Part shown: positions 47,482-58,279 of the stretch, piece after piece
Layout: each line of letters opens with the position of its first letter
How positions within the stretch are numbered: the stretch's first letter is position 1
Assembly: GCA_003138365.1 (NCBI GenBank)
Contig: PLFY01000133.1
Coordinates: 15,294 to 79,293 of the forward strand
DNA: 64,000 nucleotides
Direction of reading: 5' to 3'
Source of the DNA: Acidobacteriaceae bacterium
GTDB taxonomy: Bacteria; Acidobacteriota; Terriglobia; Terriglobales; Acidobacteriaceae
Translations under genes and position numbers: made by a program
The notes under the pieces: generated by a model
The model's database searches: none
The model's input: only the letters and a program-made list of their open reading frames with translations
Told to the model about the DNA's origin: nothing

Positions 47482-48105
47482 TCAGCCCAGGTCCGCCGGG
47501 GAATCCCAGGAGGAGAAGACGAAATCTTTCAAGGGTTTACGCTGGCGTGGAGCGATCTCCTGAGCGAGCATCTGCTCGTTGGCCAGAGCCGCGGGTTCGC
47601 CTTGATAGCCGAGGGCGATCACGGCGCCAATGGCGTAATTCTCTGGAATTGCCAGGGCTTGGCGGGCGGCAGCCACGTCAAAACCGGCCATCTGGTGGGT
47701 GGCAATGCCAAGGGAGGCAGCCTGAAGGGTAAGGTAGGACGATGCTGCGCCCAAATCATAAAGGGCATTGCGGTTGTCTGCACCGTTGTGGGCAAATTTG
47801 GTGCTGGAAGCACCCAGGATCAGCACAGGCGCGGAGCCGGCCCAGCCCTGGTTGAAGGGAGCGAGTGCGTCGAATATCTTCTTGTAGGTTAAAGAGTTAC
47901 GGGTTCCTACGAGAAAGCGCCAAGGCTGTTCGTTGTAGGAGGAAGCGGCCCATCGCGCGGCCTCGAAAACTCGGGCCAGGTCGGCGGGGGCTACCTCGCG
48001 GTCAGAAAAGGATCGCGGGCTCCAGCGGCTGTGCAGGACAGGCAAGACGCCTTCGACGGCGGGGGCTTGCTTCAAGTTGTTGACTTCAATGGCGGATAAG
48101 GTCAC
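47482..48105 (-). CDS. Nitroreductase family protein
   Basis: LHSRWSPRSFSDREVAPADLARVFEAARWAASSYNEQPWRFLV. Confidence 0.92.
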   Translation of the reverse strand: MTLSAIEVNNLKQAPAVEGVLPVLHSRWSPRSFSDREVAPADLARVFEAARWAASSYNEQPWRFLVGTRNSLTYKKIFDALAPFNQGWAGSAPVLILGASSTKFAHNGADNRNALYDLGAASSYLTLQAASLGIATHQMAGFDVAAARQALAIPENYAIGAVIALGYQGEPAALANEQMLAQEIAPRQRKPLKDFVFSSWDSPADLG

Positions 48106-48323
48106 GGGCGGGGCTCCTGAAGCAAAAAACTCGCTTCGGCTGTTTGATTCCAGGAGCGGGGCGGAAGATTCGGGCGAAAGACTGCCGTCAGCTTTTAACT
48201 GCTAGTTCCCAGCTTTCAAAAAAAGTACTTGCGGCTTGAAAACGGTGGCTTGATGGTGGGAGGTCTGATACGAAAAGTTGACCCAAGGCTTACCGCTCCT
48301 GGGGTGATCGTGAGGCTTCAGGC

Positions 48324-49679
48324 TCATGGGTAGATGCGGTGCAGGGTGCGGGCGAACGGGATGGTCTCTCTTACGTGGTCGAGGCCGCAGATCCAGGCTA
48401 CGGCGCGCTCGATGCCCATCCCGAAGCCGCTGTGGGGGACGCTGCCGTAGCGGCGGAGGTCCAGGTACCACTCGAAGGCTTCCCTGGGCAGCTTGTGCTG
48501 GTCGATGCGGCTGCTCAATAACTCATAACTTGACACGCGCTGGGACCCGCCAATGATTTCGCCGTAACCTTCAGGAGCCAGGACGTCGACGCAGAGGGCG
48601 AGGTTGGCGTTGAGGGGGTCGGGTTCCATGTAGAACGCCTTCACGTTTGCGGGGTAGCGGTGGACCATGACGGGTCGGTCGAATTGGCTGCTTAGCCAGG
48701 TTTCGTCGGGAGAGCCGAAGTCGTTGCCGTAGGTGAATGGCTGCTCAAGATGGCCGTCCTTGTGGGCCTGGTTGAGCAGGTCGGCGGCATCGTCATAGGT
48801 CAGGCGGGGGAAGGGCGGAGTTATGGCTTCTAACTTGGCTGGGTCGCGGCCGATCACTACTAACTCCGAAGCGCGGTTCTTCAAGACGCTCGCGACAATG
48901 TGGGAGAGGAAGTTTTCGGCTAACTCGAGGAGGCCGTCCAAGTCGCAATAGGCTACTTCTGGTTCTATCATCCAGAACTCCGTGAGGTGACGGCGGGTTT
49001 TGGATTTCTCGGCGCGGAACGTAGGTCCGAAGCTGTACACCTTGCCTAAAGCAAGTGCAGTGGATTCGATGTAAAGCTGCCCTGATTGGGTGAGGAAGGC
49101 TGCGTCGCCGAAGTAGTCGACGGGGAAGAGGGTGGAGGTGCCCTCGCACGCTGCCGGTGTCAGGATGGGCGGGTCGGTGCGGATGAAGCCGTTGCTATCG
49201 AAATACTCTGCGGCGGCTCTCATGATTTCGGCCCGGATCCGGAGGATGGCGGACTGGCGCGGGGAACGGACCCACAGATGGCGGTGCTCCATGAGGAAGT
49301 CGACGCCATGCTCCTTGAGGGTGATGGGGTAGGGATTGGACTCGGGGACGCGCTGGACGACCTCGAGATCGAGGACATCGAGCTCATATCCGCCCGGCGC
49401 CCGCTTGTCGGCACGGACTTTGCCGGTGACGATGACGCTCGACTCCTGGGTGAGGCCTTTCAGGGCATCGAAGACGGCGGGAGGAACGCTCTTTACGTGG
49501 GCGACGCCCTGGATGGTGCCGGTGCCGTCGCGAAAGATGGGGAAGAGGAGCTTGCCGCTCTCGCGGAGGTTGTAGAGCCAGCCGCGGAGTGTGACGGCCT
49601 GGCCTTCATGCTGGCCGAGGGTGGCGATGGTGGCTACTGGGGCGGCTTCGGGGGTTGAGGCGGTCAAGTCTTCGGGCAT
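48324..49679 (-). CDS. asnS: Asparaginyl-tRNA synthetase
   Basis: [77 protein letters not shown]. Confidence 0.95.
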   Translation of the reverse strand: MPEDLTASTPEAAPVATIATLGQHEGQAVTLRGWLYNLRESGKLLFPIFRDGTGTIQGVAHVKSVPPAVFDALKGLTQESSVIVTGKVRADKRAPGGYELDVLDLEVVQRVPESNPYPITLKEHGVDFLMEHRHLWVRSPRQSAILRIRAEIMRAAAEYFDSNGFIRTDPPILTPAACEGTSTLFPVDYFGDAAFLTQSGQLYIESTALALGKVYSFGPTFRAEKSKTRRHLTEFWMIEPEVAYCDLDGLLELAENFLSHIVASVLKNRASELVVIGRDPAKLEAITPPFPRLTYDDAADLLNQAHKDGHLEQPFTYGNDFGSPDETWLSSQFDRPVMVHRYPANVKAFYMEPDPLNANLALCVDVLAPEGYGEIIGGSQRVSSYELLSSRIDQHKLPREAFEWYLDLRRYGSVPHSGFGMGIERAVAWICGLDHVRETIPFARTLHRIYP

Positions 49680-49833
49680 GGGTTTCCTTGGCGGCCGGGA
49701 TGAGGCTGGGCGGCCGGACTCTTTAGGATAACGCGGAGCCTGGGCCGGCGAGTTTAGTAGGACGGGAAACTTTTTTGATCTGGACAACTTTTTGTCTTGA
49801 GATGCATCCTGTCTGAGTAGATGCGGGAGGCCC

Positions 49834-50592
49834 ATGGGCGAGCTGGCTGGAGTGAAGAACGAAGAGGTGCAAAAGACCCAGGTGGATCCGGAGACGGCGG
49901 AGCGGTTTATCGCCGAGAAGCGGATTGGGGAGCGAATCAAGCGGCTGCGGCTGAAGAAGTCGATGGGCTTGGTGGAGCTGGGCAAGCATACGGGCCTGTC
50001 GGCGAGCTTTCTCTCCCAACTTGAAACCGGGCGGGTGGTGCCGACCTTGCGGAACCTGGCGCGGGTTGCGATGGTGTTCTCGAAGGACTTGTCGTATTTC
50101 TTTGAGACAGAGCCGCAGTCTATCTTCAGGATTCACCGGCGGAAGGACCGGGTAAGGCTGCCGCAGACCGGCGTGGAGCCGCCGACTTACTTTTTTGAAA
50201 GCCTTGGTTACATGGTTCCGGACCGGTACATGGACCCTTATTTTGCCGAGTTTGTTCCGCTGACCAGGGAGATGGCGCCCAAGGCGCACATGCACGCGGG
50301 GTTTGAGTTTTTGTATGTGCTGGAGGGAGAGCTGGAGCTTCAGCACGGGGACCAGAAGTGCACGCTGGAGGGGGGCGACGCGGTCTATTTCGATGCGAGC
50401 ACGGCGCACTCCTACCAGTGCGCGGGGAAGATGCCCGCGGGAGCGATCATTGTCACCATGCATCAGCCGCTGCAAGGGCAGCCGGCGCCGCTGCGGGGGG
50501 TGAGTGCGGGGTTGGCGGCGAAGGTGGAATCCCAGCTCCCAAAAGCGAGACCTGGGACGCCCGATTCGATTGCAGGGCCGGTGGGGAGTTAG
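49834..50592 (+). CDS. XRE-family regulator with C-terminal cupin domain
   Basis: [46 protein letters not shown]; cupin [18 protein letters not shown]. Confidence 0.92.
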   Translation: MGELAGVKNEEVQKTQVDPETAERFIAEKRIGERIKRLRLKKSMGLVELGKHTGLSASFLSQLETGRVVPTLRNLARVAMVFSKDLSYFFETEPQSIFRIHRRKDRVRLPQTGVEPPTYFFESLGYMVPDRYMDPYFAEFVPLTREMAPKAHMHAGFEFLYVLEGELELQHGDQKCTLEGGDAVYFDASTAHSYQCAGKMPAGAIIVTMHQPLQGQPAPLRGVSAGLAAKVESQLPKARPGTPDSIAGPVGS

Positions 50593-51125
50593 CTGGGCAG
50601 GATGGCGAAGTAATCGGCTACTTGTTGCCAGTTATCCACGCGGACGAAGCCGGTGGCGGTCAAGTTATGCGGAGCAGTGTAGAGGATGCCCTGACCTTCA
50701 AAACGAAGTAAGTTGCGGGGCAGGTCGTCGATAAGATAGTCGGCGCGGAGGATAGACTTGTTGCCGCAGAACACGTAATGCGTGGGCGGGATAAAGGGGA
50801 AGTGGCGCTGCAGCCAGCGGTACTTGGGGCCGAGGGAGTTGGGGACGGTCATGGCCTGGGTGGCGATGAAGATTTCAAAGCGGGTGGAGAGGTCTTTGAG
50901 CACACGCTGGGCGTCGGGCATAAGGGCCAGGTCCTCGAAGAAGTCTTCAGCGTCAAGGAAGGCGCGGAGTTGCTGCTGGCGGTCGAGCGGGGCAATCTCC
51001 CAGAGCCCCTTTCCGGCCAGGTCCTGGGGAGTTACTTCTTCGTCGAAAGTCTGGTTGTAGCGGCGCAGGTGTTCAGCGAGCGTGTCCGCCATAACCTCGT
51101 CCATGTCCACACAGATTCGCTGCAT
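50589..51125 (-). CDS. 5'(3')-deoxyribonucleotidase-like HAD protein
   Basis: ICVDMDEVMADTLAEHLRRYN, FFEDLALMPDAQRVL, FCGNKSILRADYLIDDLPRNL. Confidence 0.87.
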   Translation of the reverse strand: MQRICVDMDEVMADTLAEHLRRYNQTFDEEVTPQDLAGKGLWEIAPLDRQQQLRAFLDAEDFFEDLALMPDAQRVLKDLSTRFEIFIATQAMTVPNSLGPKYRWLQRHFPFIPPTHYVFCGNKSILRADYLIDDLPRNLLRFEGQGILYTAPHNLTATGFVRVDNWQQVADYFAILPS

Positions 51126-51129
51126 TCGG

Positions 51130-51945
51130 TCAAGCTCCAGCCGGATGGGGCTTTGCGATGCGCGGGCGTGCGGCGGGGGCGTGCTCGGGTTCCGGAGCTT
51201 TGGGAGCGGGCGCCATGGCCGGGTCCCAGTAGAGCAGGCGGCCGCAACTGTCGCAGGCGAGAAGTTCGCCCTCGCGGAGCTGGTTCCACACCTGGGGGCG
51301 GACGCCCATGCGGCAGCCGGTGCATTGCTGGTTATCGACGCGGGCGATGCCGGTGCCGCGAGAGCCGGAGAGGCGGTCATAGCGAATAAGACGGTCGGGC
51401 TCGATGAGCGGACGGAGGGCTTCGCGCTCGAGGTTGAGGGCGGCCAGTTCGGCGGAGAACTCCTTGTGGCGAAGGGCTGCGCGGGCACGGGTTTTGTCCA
51501 GGGCGGAAGCAAGAGATTCCACGCTGGCGCGGGCCGCGGCGAGGCTGGCTTCCTGAGCTTCACTGCGCTCCAGGCTGGAGAATTCTTCGTTTTCAAGTCG
51601 CTCGGCTTCGGCGGACTCAAAGGCGATTTCGTGCTCAATGGCAGCGGCCTGCTCTGGGGTCTTTACGGAGTCGAGCTGGGTGCGGAAGCGTGCGGCCTTC
51701 TGGCGGTGGGCGGTGATGTCGCGATCAAGGCGGGTGCGGAGCGATTCCTCGCGGGCGAGCCCATCGGAGGCGTCGGCGGAGTGGCGTTCGGCTGCGGTCA
51801 GTGCGGCTTGTGCCTGGGCGATTTCAGCGGGAAGGGCGCGAATGGCGAGGGTGAGGCGAGTACGCTCCAGATCCGCGCTTTGCAGCTTTACGAGGTTTTC
51901 AATTTGCGCTTGCATCCGTGTTATGAAGTCTACGGCATTTGGCAT
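51130..51945 (-). CDS. Coiled-coil protein with C4-type zinc ribbon (zf-RING_7 type)
   Basis: QCTGCRMGVRPQVWNQLREGELLACDSCGRLLYW after a long coiled coil. Confidence 0.87.
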   Translation of the reverse strand: MPNAVDFITRMQAQIENLVKLQSADLERTRLTLAIRALPAEIAQAQAALTAAERHSADASDGLAREESLRTRLDRDITAHRQKAARFRTQLDSVKTPEQAAAIEHEIAFESAEAERLENEEFSSLERSEAQEASLAAARASVESLASALDKTRARAALRHKEFSAELAALNLEREALRPLIEPDRLIRYDRLSGSRGTGIARVDNQQCTGCRMGVRPQVWNQLREGELLACDSCGRLLYWDPAMAPAPKAPEPEHAPAARPRIAKPHPAGA

Positions 51946-51994
51946 CTAATGAGAAACAGGGGTCAGGGAGCAGCACCCAGCGAGTGCTGCGACA

Positions 51995-53773
51995 ATGAGA
52001 AGCGGTCGGGAGGCGGGTTTGGCGAACGGTCGGACATCTTTCTGGCACAGGAACCGGTGGATCATGTGGGTTGGCGGCTTGTTGCTGATGGTTGTGGCGG
52101 GGCTAGCCGTCGTTGCGGCTGTGGTTGCGCGCCGGGCTGAGCCGTATTTGCGCGCCCGGATTGTGGAAGGGTTGCACGAGCGGTTTCATGCGCGGGTTGA
52201 GCTGGACAGCTTTCATATGTCGGTGCGCAATGGCTTGGACGGCCATTGGGGGGTCTGGGCCGAAGGGAAGGGGCTGCGGATCTGGCCGCCGGCACAGGTT
52301 GCCGGAGTTGCGGTTCCGGGAGCGAAGGAAGCGGGAACCGATGCGGATAAGCCTCTGATCCGGCTGGAGGAGTTTCGCTTCCATGCGCCACTGATCTATG
52401 AGCGGGGCAAGCCGTTCCACGTCTCGGTGGTGGAGCTGAAGGGGCTGAATGTGGATTTGCCGCCGAGGTCGCACTTTGAACATGGCGCTGCCAGTTCTGA
52501 GCCGCCGAAAGCCGGCGGGATAAGCGGCGGCTTGCTGCGATTTGGGGTGGATAGCCTTGATTGCAACAATGCGCGGCTGGTGCTGGAGACCAGCAAGCCG
52601 GGCAAGCTGCCGCTGGAGATTGCAATCGCGCACTTCAAGCTTACGAATATCGGCAGGAGCGCTGCGATCCACCCCAAGGGCCAAGACCTGTCCTTGGCGA
52701 CCCCGGCGATGGGGTTCGAGGCCGAGCTGACCAACCCTCGCCCGACGGGGGCGATCCACACGACGGGGAGCTTTGGGCCGTGGGATGGGTCGGACCTTGG
52801 CGCTAGCCCGATTGCGGGCGACTATCAGTTTGATCGTGCGGACCTGAGCGACTTCAAGGGTATTGCCGGGATTCTGACCTCGAAGGGACACTACGAGGGG
52901 ACACTGCGCGACCTGGTGGTGGATGGGGAGACCGATGTCCCGGACTTCCGGCTTGAACCCTTCGACAACCCACTGCCGCTGCACACGAAGTTTCATGCAA
53001 AGGTGGATGGGACCAACGGCGACACGTGGCTGGAGCCTGTGGATGCGACACTTGGGCACTCGCACTTTACGGCACAGGGGCAGATTGTGCGAGTGATGGC
53101 GGCGGGGCCTGGGGGTGCGGGCCAAAAGCAGAGCGTTGGGCACGATATTGCGCTGAAGGTGAACGTGGACCGGGCGCGGATTGAGGATTTTCTTCGCCTG
53201 GCGAGCCACGGGGGTACGCCGCTGCTCACCGGTTCGGTGACCCTGAAGACTACGCTGCACATTCCTCCGGGGCCCGCGCCCGTGCATGAGCGGCTGCGGC
53301 TCAATGGGAGTTTTGTGCTGGACGAGGCGCAGTTCAGCAACGCAAAGATTCAAGGTAGCATTGAGCAACTGAGCCTGCGCGGGCAGGGGCGGCCCAAGGA
53401 GATGAAAACGACCGATCCGGCGAGCATCCACTCGAAGATGGAGGGGGATTTCCAGATGGGCGGCGGGGTGATCAAGCTGCCTACGTTGACCTACACGGTG
53501 CCGGGGGCGACGATCCAATTGAAAGGCACGTATGGCGTGCAGGGTGGGACGCTGGATTTTATCGGGAACGCGAAGATGCAGGCGTCGGTTTCAGAAATGG
53601 TGGGCGGTTGGAAGGGATTGCTGCTGACCCCGCTGGACCGGTACTTGAAGAAGGATGGGGCGGGGACAGAGATTCCGATTCACATAAGAGGGACGCGGGA
53701 CCAGCCGCAATTCGGGATCGATTTCAACCGGATGAAGGGGCGTTCGGCGGAAACGCCGGGAGAGAAGCAGTAA
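51995..53773 (+). CDS. AsmA-like / DUF748-like membrane-anchored protein
   Basis: One N-terminal TM, repetitive beta-rich fold, PLDRYLKKDGAGTEIPIHIRGTRDQPQFGIDF C-terminus. Confidence 0.7.
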   Translation: MRSGREAGLANGRTSFWHRNRWIMWVGGLLLMVVAGLAVVAAVVARRAEPYLRARIVEGLHERFHARVELDSFHMSVRNGLDGHWGVWAEGKGLRIWPPAQVAGVAVPGAKEAGTDADKPLIRLEEFRFHAPLIYERGKPFHVSVVELKGLNVDLPPRSHFEHGAASSEPPKAGGISGGLLRFGVDSLDCNNARLVLETSKPGKLPLEIAIAHFKLTNIGRSAAIHPKGQDLSLATPAMGFEAELTNPRPTGAIHTTGSFGPWDGSDLGASPIAGDYQFDRADLSDFKGIAGILTSKGHYEGTLRDLVVDGETDVPDFRLEPFDNPLPLHTKFHAKVDGTNGDTWLEPVDATLGHSHFTAQGQIVRVMAAGPGGAGQKQSVGHDIALKVNVDRARIEDFLRLASHGGTPLLTGSVTLKTTLHIPPGPAPVHERLRLNGSFVLDEAQFSNAKIQGSIEQLSLRGQGRPKEMKTTDPASIHSKMEGDFQMGGGVIKLPTLTYTVPGATIQLKGTYGVQGGTLDFIGNAKMQASVSEMVGGWKGLLLTPLDRYLKKDGAGTEIPIHIRGTRDQPQFGIDFNRMKGRSAETPGEKQ

Positions 53774-53803
53774 GGCAGCGAGTCGGCAGGTCAGCAAGTC
53801 CGC
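53773..53803. repeat. Dispersed relative of the 8-bp repeat family
   Basis: AGGCAGC GAGTCGGC AGGTCAGC AAGTCCGC, similar order to 26271..26309. Confidence 0.65.
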
Positions 53804-54017
53804 CAGGAGGCAAGCGTAGCGGGTTCAGCGGGCGTGGAGAAGCGACCGAGGGGAGATTTCGCAGCCCAATGACTGGTGGTACGGCCACGGCGCGATCCGC
53901 GTGTCGACGTGATCGATTGGCTTGGATCTTGTCGTTGGCGAACCAGAGAGCAGCGGAAATGGCAAGGAACAAGGCGAATCGGAACGGCTTATGGCTAATC
54001 GGCACGAGGAGCCAGCA

Positions 54018-55832
54018 ATGGACTGGATCAAACTTAACGCAAGGACAATCGCAACCAGCTTCCTGGCTTTGACACTGGGGGCTGGGGCATACCACGCCGG
54101 AGGGCAAACATTGCTTGCTCAATCCACGAGCCAACCTGAGAGCGGAACCTCTGCCAGCATGCAAGACTGGTGGAAGAACGCCGTCATCTACGAGATCTAC
54201 CCGCGGAGTTTTCAGGACACAAACGGGGACGGAATCGGCGACCTGAACGGCATAACCTCACGATTGGACTACCTGCAAGGTCTGGGGGTGGATGCGATCT
54301 GGCTGACGCCCGTTTATCCTTCGCCAGACGTGGACTTCGGCTACGACATCTCCGATTACAAGAACATCGACCCGCAGTACGGCACGCTGGCCGATTTCGA
54401 CAGGCTGGTTGCCGAGGCGGCCAAGCGGCATATTCGCGTGATCATGGACATGGTGATGAACCACACCTCAGACAAGCATGAGTGGTTCATCCAGGCGCGG
54501 TCGTCGCGCGACAATCCCTATCGGGACTGGTTTGTGTGGCACGATGGCATGGGGCAAACCAGCACGGACAAGGGCGTACCGCCGAATAACTGGCAGTCGC
54601 TTTTTGGGCACTCGGCGTGGCAGTGGGACGAGAAGACACGGCAGTACTACTACCACAAGTTCTATGTTCAACAACCGGACGTGAACTGGGACAATCCGCA
54701 GATCCACGAGGCGTTCAAGGACATCATCGCATTCTGGCTGAAGCGCGGGGTGGGCGGGTTCCGGTTCGACGCGGTGACGACGCTCTATGAAGATCCCAGC
54801 CTGGCGGATGAGGGCGTCGTGCTCGGCAAGGACGGCAAGCCGGTCATCAATGCCTATGGCGATCCGCAACTGGACAACTCGAAGACCGACAATCAGCCGG
54901 GGCTGCATCCTGTGATGCAGGAGATGCGGGTGGCGGCGGATGCGTTTAACTCGAACAAGTTTCCCGGTACGCGGGTGCTGATCGGCGAGACCTACATGGA
55001 CAATATCGCGGAACTGGCCGAGATGTATGGAGCGCCGGAGAAGCCGGAGTTTCATTTGCCCATGGATACGCAGGTGGGCTTCATCAACAAGCTCGACGTG
55101 ACGGTTTTCCGCAGCAAGCTGATCGACGTGGAGACGCAGATCGGGCACAATATTCCGCTGCTGCTGTTCGATAACCACGACAACCCGCGGCTGGACGCGC
55201 GCTACGGCGATGGGATCCACGACACGGATATTGAGCGGGTGCTCTCGACAGTTCTGTTCGCAAGCCGGGGGGCGGCGCTGTTTTACTACGGTGACGAGAT
55301 CGGGATGAAGACCACGCCGCCGGCGCGCAAGCAAGACGTGAAAGACCCGATCGGCGTGACCGGGTGGCCCAAGGAAAAGGGCCGCGACGGCGAGCGGACG
55401 CCGATGCAGTGGGACGGGAGCGCGAACGCGGGCTTCACGAAAGGCACGCCGTGGCTGCCAGTGCCGCCGAGTGCCGCGACCATCAACGTGGAGGCCGCGA
55501 AGGCGGATCCAAAGTCGTTGCTGGCGTGGTACAAGAGCCTGATCCGGCTGAAGAAGACCAACCCGGCCTTCGCGAATGGGGCCAACCTCATGCTGGACAC
55601 GGAAAATACCAAAGTACTGAGCTGGATGCGGCAGGCCCCCGGTGCGGCAGAGGCGGTGGTGGCGGTCAACTTTACGGCGGAGCCGCAGACGGTGAACCTT
55701 GCGGCCAGTGGCGCCGGCCTGCAGGCCGCTCATTTGAAAACGCTGCTGAAGACGCCCGGTGGGCCTGTGCCCAGGTCCCTGGCGGCCATCAAGCTGGGTG
55801 CGTATGGGGTTTATATCGGGGAAGTGCAGTAG
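54018..55832 (+). CDS. GH13 alpha-glucosidase / oligo-1,6-glucosidase-like, exported
   Basis: WWKNAVIYEIYPRSFQDTNGDGIGDLNGI, GGFRFDAVTTL, LLFDNHDNPRLDARYGD. Confidence 0.93.
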   Translation: MDWIKLNARTIATSFLALTLGAGAYHAGGQTLLAQSTSQPESGTSASMQDWWKNAVIYEIYPRSFQDTNGDGIGDLNGITSRLDYLQGLGVDAIWLTPVYPSPDVDFGYDISDYKNIDPQYGTLADFDRLVAEAAKRHIRVIMDMVMNHTSDKHEWFIQARSSRDNPYRDWFVWHDGMGQTSTDKGVPPNNWQSLFGHSAWQWDEKTRQYYYHKFYVQQPDVNWDNPQIHEAFKDIIAFWLKRGVGGFRFDAVTTLYEDPSLADEGVVLGKDGKPVINAYGDPQLDNSKTDNQPGLHPVMQEMRVAADAFNSNKFPGTRVLIGETYMDNIAELAEMYGAPEKPEFHLPMDTQVGFINKLDVTVFRSKLIDVETQIGHNIPLLLFDNHDNPRLDARYGDGIHDTDIERVLSTVLFASRGAALFYYGDEIGMKTTPPARKQDVKDPIGVTGWPKEKGRDGERTPMQWDGSANAGFTKGTPWLPVPPSAATINVEAAKADPKSLLAWYKSLIRLKKTNPAFANGANLMLDTENTKVLSWMRQAPGAAEAVVAVNFTAEPQTVNLAASGAGLQAAHLKTLLKTPGGPVPRSLAAIKLGAYGVYIGEVQ

Positions 55833-55965
55833 GGGACTGCTGCTGCCTTCTAGCCTCTGGCTCCTGGCCTCATCTCCGGCGTCTGGCGTTGGTTTGTAAC
55901 CTGACTGCCTTGACGATCCCGTATAATTCGACGTTACCCGCCACGGCGGGCAGCGGAGGATTCAA

Positions 55966-56874
55966 ATGGACATAGTGGCCTTGGTTTTGTTGGCGATTGT
56001 CGCCGTCATTGTTCTTTCCCTGGTACTGGGAAGCTTCTTCACCGTGAATACGGCACAGGTGGCCGTGATCTCGCGCTTCGGCAAGTTTCTTCGCGTGGCC
56101 GATCCGGGATTGAACTGGAAAGTTCCGTACTTCGATTCCGTGGCAGGGCTGGTGAGCCTGCGGGTCAATCAGATCACGTTGACCATGGAGACCAAGACCA
56201 AAGACAACGTGTTTGTGACCATTCCGATTTCGGTGCAGAATCGGGTGCGTCCGGAGAAGGTCTACGACGCCTACTACAAGCTGTCCGATCCGGTGGCGCA
56301 GATCAAATCCTATGTCGAGCAGGTGATTCTGGGCCACGTGCCCGGTATGACGCTCGATGAGGTGTTCGCCTCGCAATCCTCGATTGCCGCCGCGGTGAAG
56401 CAGGAGCTGGATGCGGATATGGCCACATTCGGCTACGAGATCGTCAATGTGCTGGTGACGGATATCGTTCCCGATCAAAAAGTGAAGTCGGCCATGAACG
56501 ACATCAACGCGGCGCAGCGCGAGCAGGTGGCGGCAAACGCACGGGGCGAGGCGGAGAAGATTCTCGTGGTGAAGAAGGCCGAGGCCGAGGCGGAAAGCAA
56601 GGCACTGCAGGGACAGGGAATCGCCAATCAGCGCAAGGCAATCATCGAGGGGTTGCAGGTCTCCATCGAGCAGTTCCAGAAGGTGGTGGATGGGGCGTCG
56701 TCGAAGGACGTGATGCAACTGGTGATGGTGACACAATATTTCGACACGCTGAAGTCGATTGGCGAGAACGACAAGACCAATACGCTGTTTCTGTCTCACT
56801 CGCCGGGGGCTGTGAAAGATGTTTCGGATCAGATCATGGAGGCGATGGTGATAGCGGCGCGGGCGAATGGGTGA
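55966..56874 (+). CDS. SPFH/Band 7 (stomatin/prohibitin-like) membrane protein
   Basis: AQVAVISRFGKFLRVADPGLNWKVPYFDSV, coiled-coil AQREQVAANARGEAEKILVVKKAEAEAESKALQGQGIANQR. Confidence 0.93.
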   Translation: MDIVALVLLAIVAVIVLSLVLGSFFTVNTAQVAVISRFGKFLRVADPGLNWKVPYFDSVAGLVSLRVNQITLTMETKTKDNVFVTIPISVQNRVRPEKVYDAYYKLSDPVAQIKSYVEQVILGHVPGMTLDEVFASQSSIAAAVKQELDADMATFGYEIVNVLVTDIVPDQKVKSAMNDINAAQREQVAANARGEAEKILVVKKAEAEAESKALQGQGIANQRKAIIEGLQVSIEQFQKVVDGASSKDVMQLVMVTQYFDTLKSIGENDKTNTLFLSHSPGAVKDVSDQIMEAMVIAARANG

Positions 56875-56887
56875 TTGAATCTGTTGA

Positions 56888-56940
56888 CGCCCCACCCTTT
56901 CGCCAGTTTTTCTTCGCAAGACCGGCGAAAGGATGGGGCG
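56888..56940. terminator. Bidirectional terminator-like / REP-like hairpin between convergent genes
   Basis: CGCCCCACCCTTTCGCC ... GGCGAAAGGATGGGGCG, 17-bp stem with one mismatch. Confidence 0.7.
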
Positions 56941-56983
56941 TCCGGCGCCTGAATGCGGCCAAGCGCCGTGCGGTTGCCTTCCC

Positions 56984-57697
56984 TTATAGAAGGCCGAGCC
57001 GGATGTATTCGTCGTGGACGATTCGATAGCATTCGCAAGCCGCGTCTGCGAGGCCGGCATGATTTTGAATGGTGACATGTCCGCGGGCATATGCGATGAG
57101 TCCCGCATTCTGCAAAATGCCGGCGGCCACGGTAACCGTGCTGCGGCGCGTACCGAGCATCATGGCAATAAACTCCTGCGTTACGAGCAGGCGATCTGCC
57201 TGAATTCTGTCATGGCACATCAGGAGCCACCGGGCCAGGCGCTCGTGAATCTCATGTACGCGGTTGCACGCGGCGGTCTGGGCGGTCTGCACGAACAGGC
57301 CATGCACGCTCCGCAACAGGCACGACCGTAGTTTGCCAGATCCCTCAGACAACTCAATCAGCGTTTTGGCATTGATGCTGTAACCGTATCCCGGTATTTG
57401 CATGAAGCATCGGTTCGGTGAGTTTCCGGAGCCCAGGATTGCGGGAATGCCGACAAACCCATCTCGGCCGGTCAAGCCGACCTCAACGGTAGTTCCGTTT
57501 TTCATCGTCGCCACAATCGAGCAGATTCCATCCTCCAGGAAATAGACAGTATCCACTTTCCTGCCGGGAGATTCGAGGGTTCGGTTTCTGGTGAAGGTTA
57601 CGGGCGAAAGATGGGGAGCAAGGCGCTCGATATCAAGTTCCGGCAATGAGGCTAACACCCGATTTATGTATGACTTCTGGAGAGAAACGGTTCGCAT
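56984..57697 (-). CDS. Crp/Fnr-family transcriptional regulator
   Basis: cNMP-like domain plus LLVTQEFIAMMLGTRRSTVTVAAGILQNAGLIAYARGHVTI HTH. Confidence 0.88.
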   Translation of the reverse strand: MRTVSLQKSYINRVLASLPELDIERLAPHLSPVTFTRNRTLESPGRKVDTVYFLEDGICSIVATMKNGTTVEVGLTGRDGFVGIPAILGSGNSPNRCFMQIPGYGYSINAKTLIELSEGSGKLRSCLLRSVHGLFVQTAQTAACNRVHEIHERLARWLLMCHDRIQADRLLVTQEFIAMMLGTRRSTVTVAAGILQNAGLIAYARGHVTIQNHAGLADAACECYRIVHDEYIRLGLL

Positions 57698-58279
57698 GGG
57701 TGCTCCTTTGCGGCGCCAGGGCCGAAGGCTCACGCCTGAATGCGCAAAAGAACCGGCGCCGGAACACTGAAACCGAAGGCGGCGTGGGTCGCGTATCAGA
57801 AATGCATACTCATGATACGCTCCTATCGCGCACGCGGAGCCGCAGGATGCGAATTCCCTGGCAGACTGCCTGCAAGGCTGGCACACAGGGTTATTCGAGA
57901 TTCTTCGATTAGGTTCGACAAACGACAGACGCCCCTGGAAGGATGAGACTAGCATTGACTTATTGAATAGATCGTGAAATCCCGTCCAGAAGAGGCGTGC
58001 GCCACTGAAGTGCATCCCGACTGGAGCTAATTCCCCACTTTCCCCTAAACAAGTTCAAGAACGCGGATCGTGTGGATCCACCCTTGGCGTCGCTGAAGTC
58101 GCAGGAGAAGACGCACGCTCCCGCACTTGCTAATTGCACCGGTCACACGGCAATGCGGACTTGTGTGCAATAGAAGAGAGCCGGCGAGTCGAGACAGAAG
58201 TATCGTCGCAAGCCAAAGCAGTATAGGCCGCCTGTTGCTGTGGGCGGTAAGGGTACTGTTGGCAGAATTGGAGATCGTC

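Noticed and set aside
48324-49985. Full 553-aa asnS ORF as annotated in the ORF track
   Set aside because: The first 102 residues have no AsnRS similarity; ATG at 49679 gives the normal N-terminus.
50589-51638. 349-aa fused ORF
   Set aside because: Only residues from 51125 onward match the nucleotidase; the upstream part is a frame shadow of the zinc-ribbon gene.
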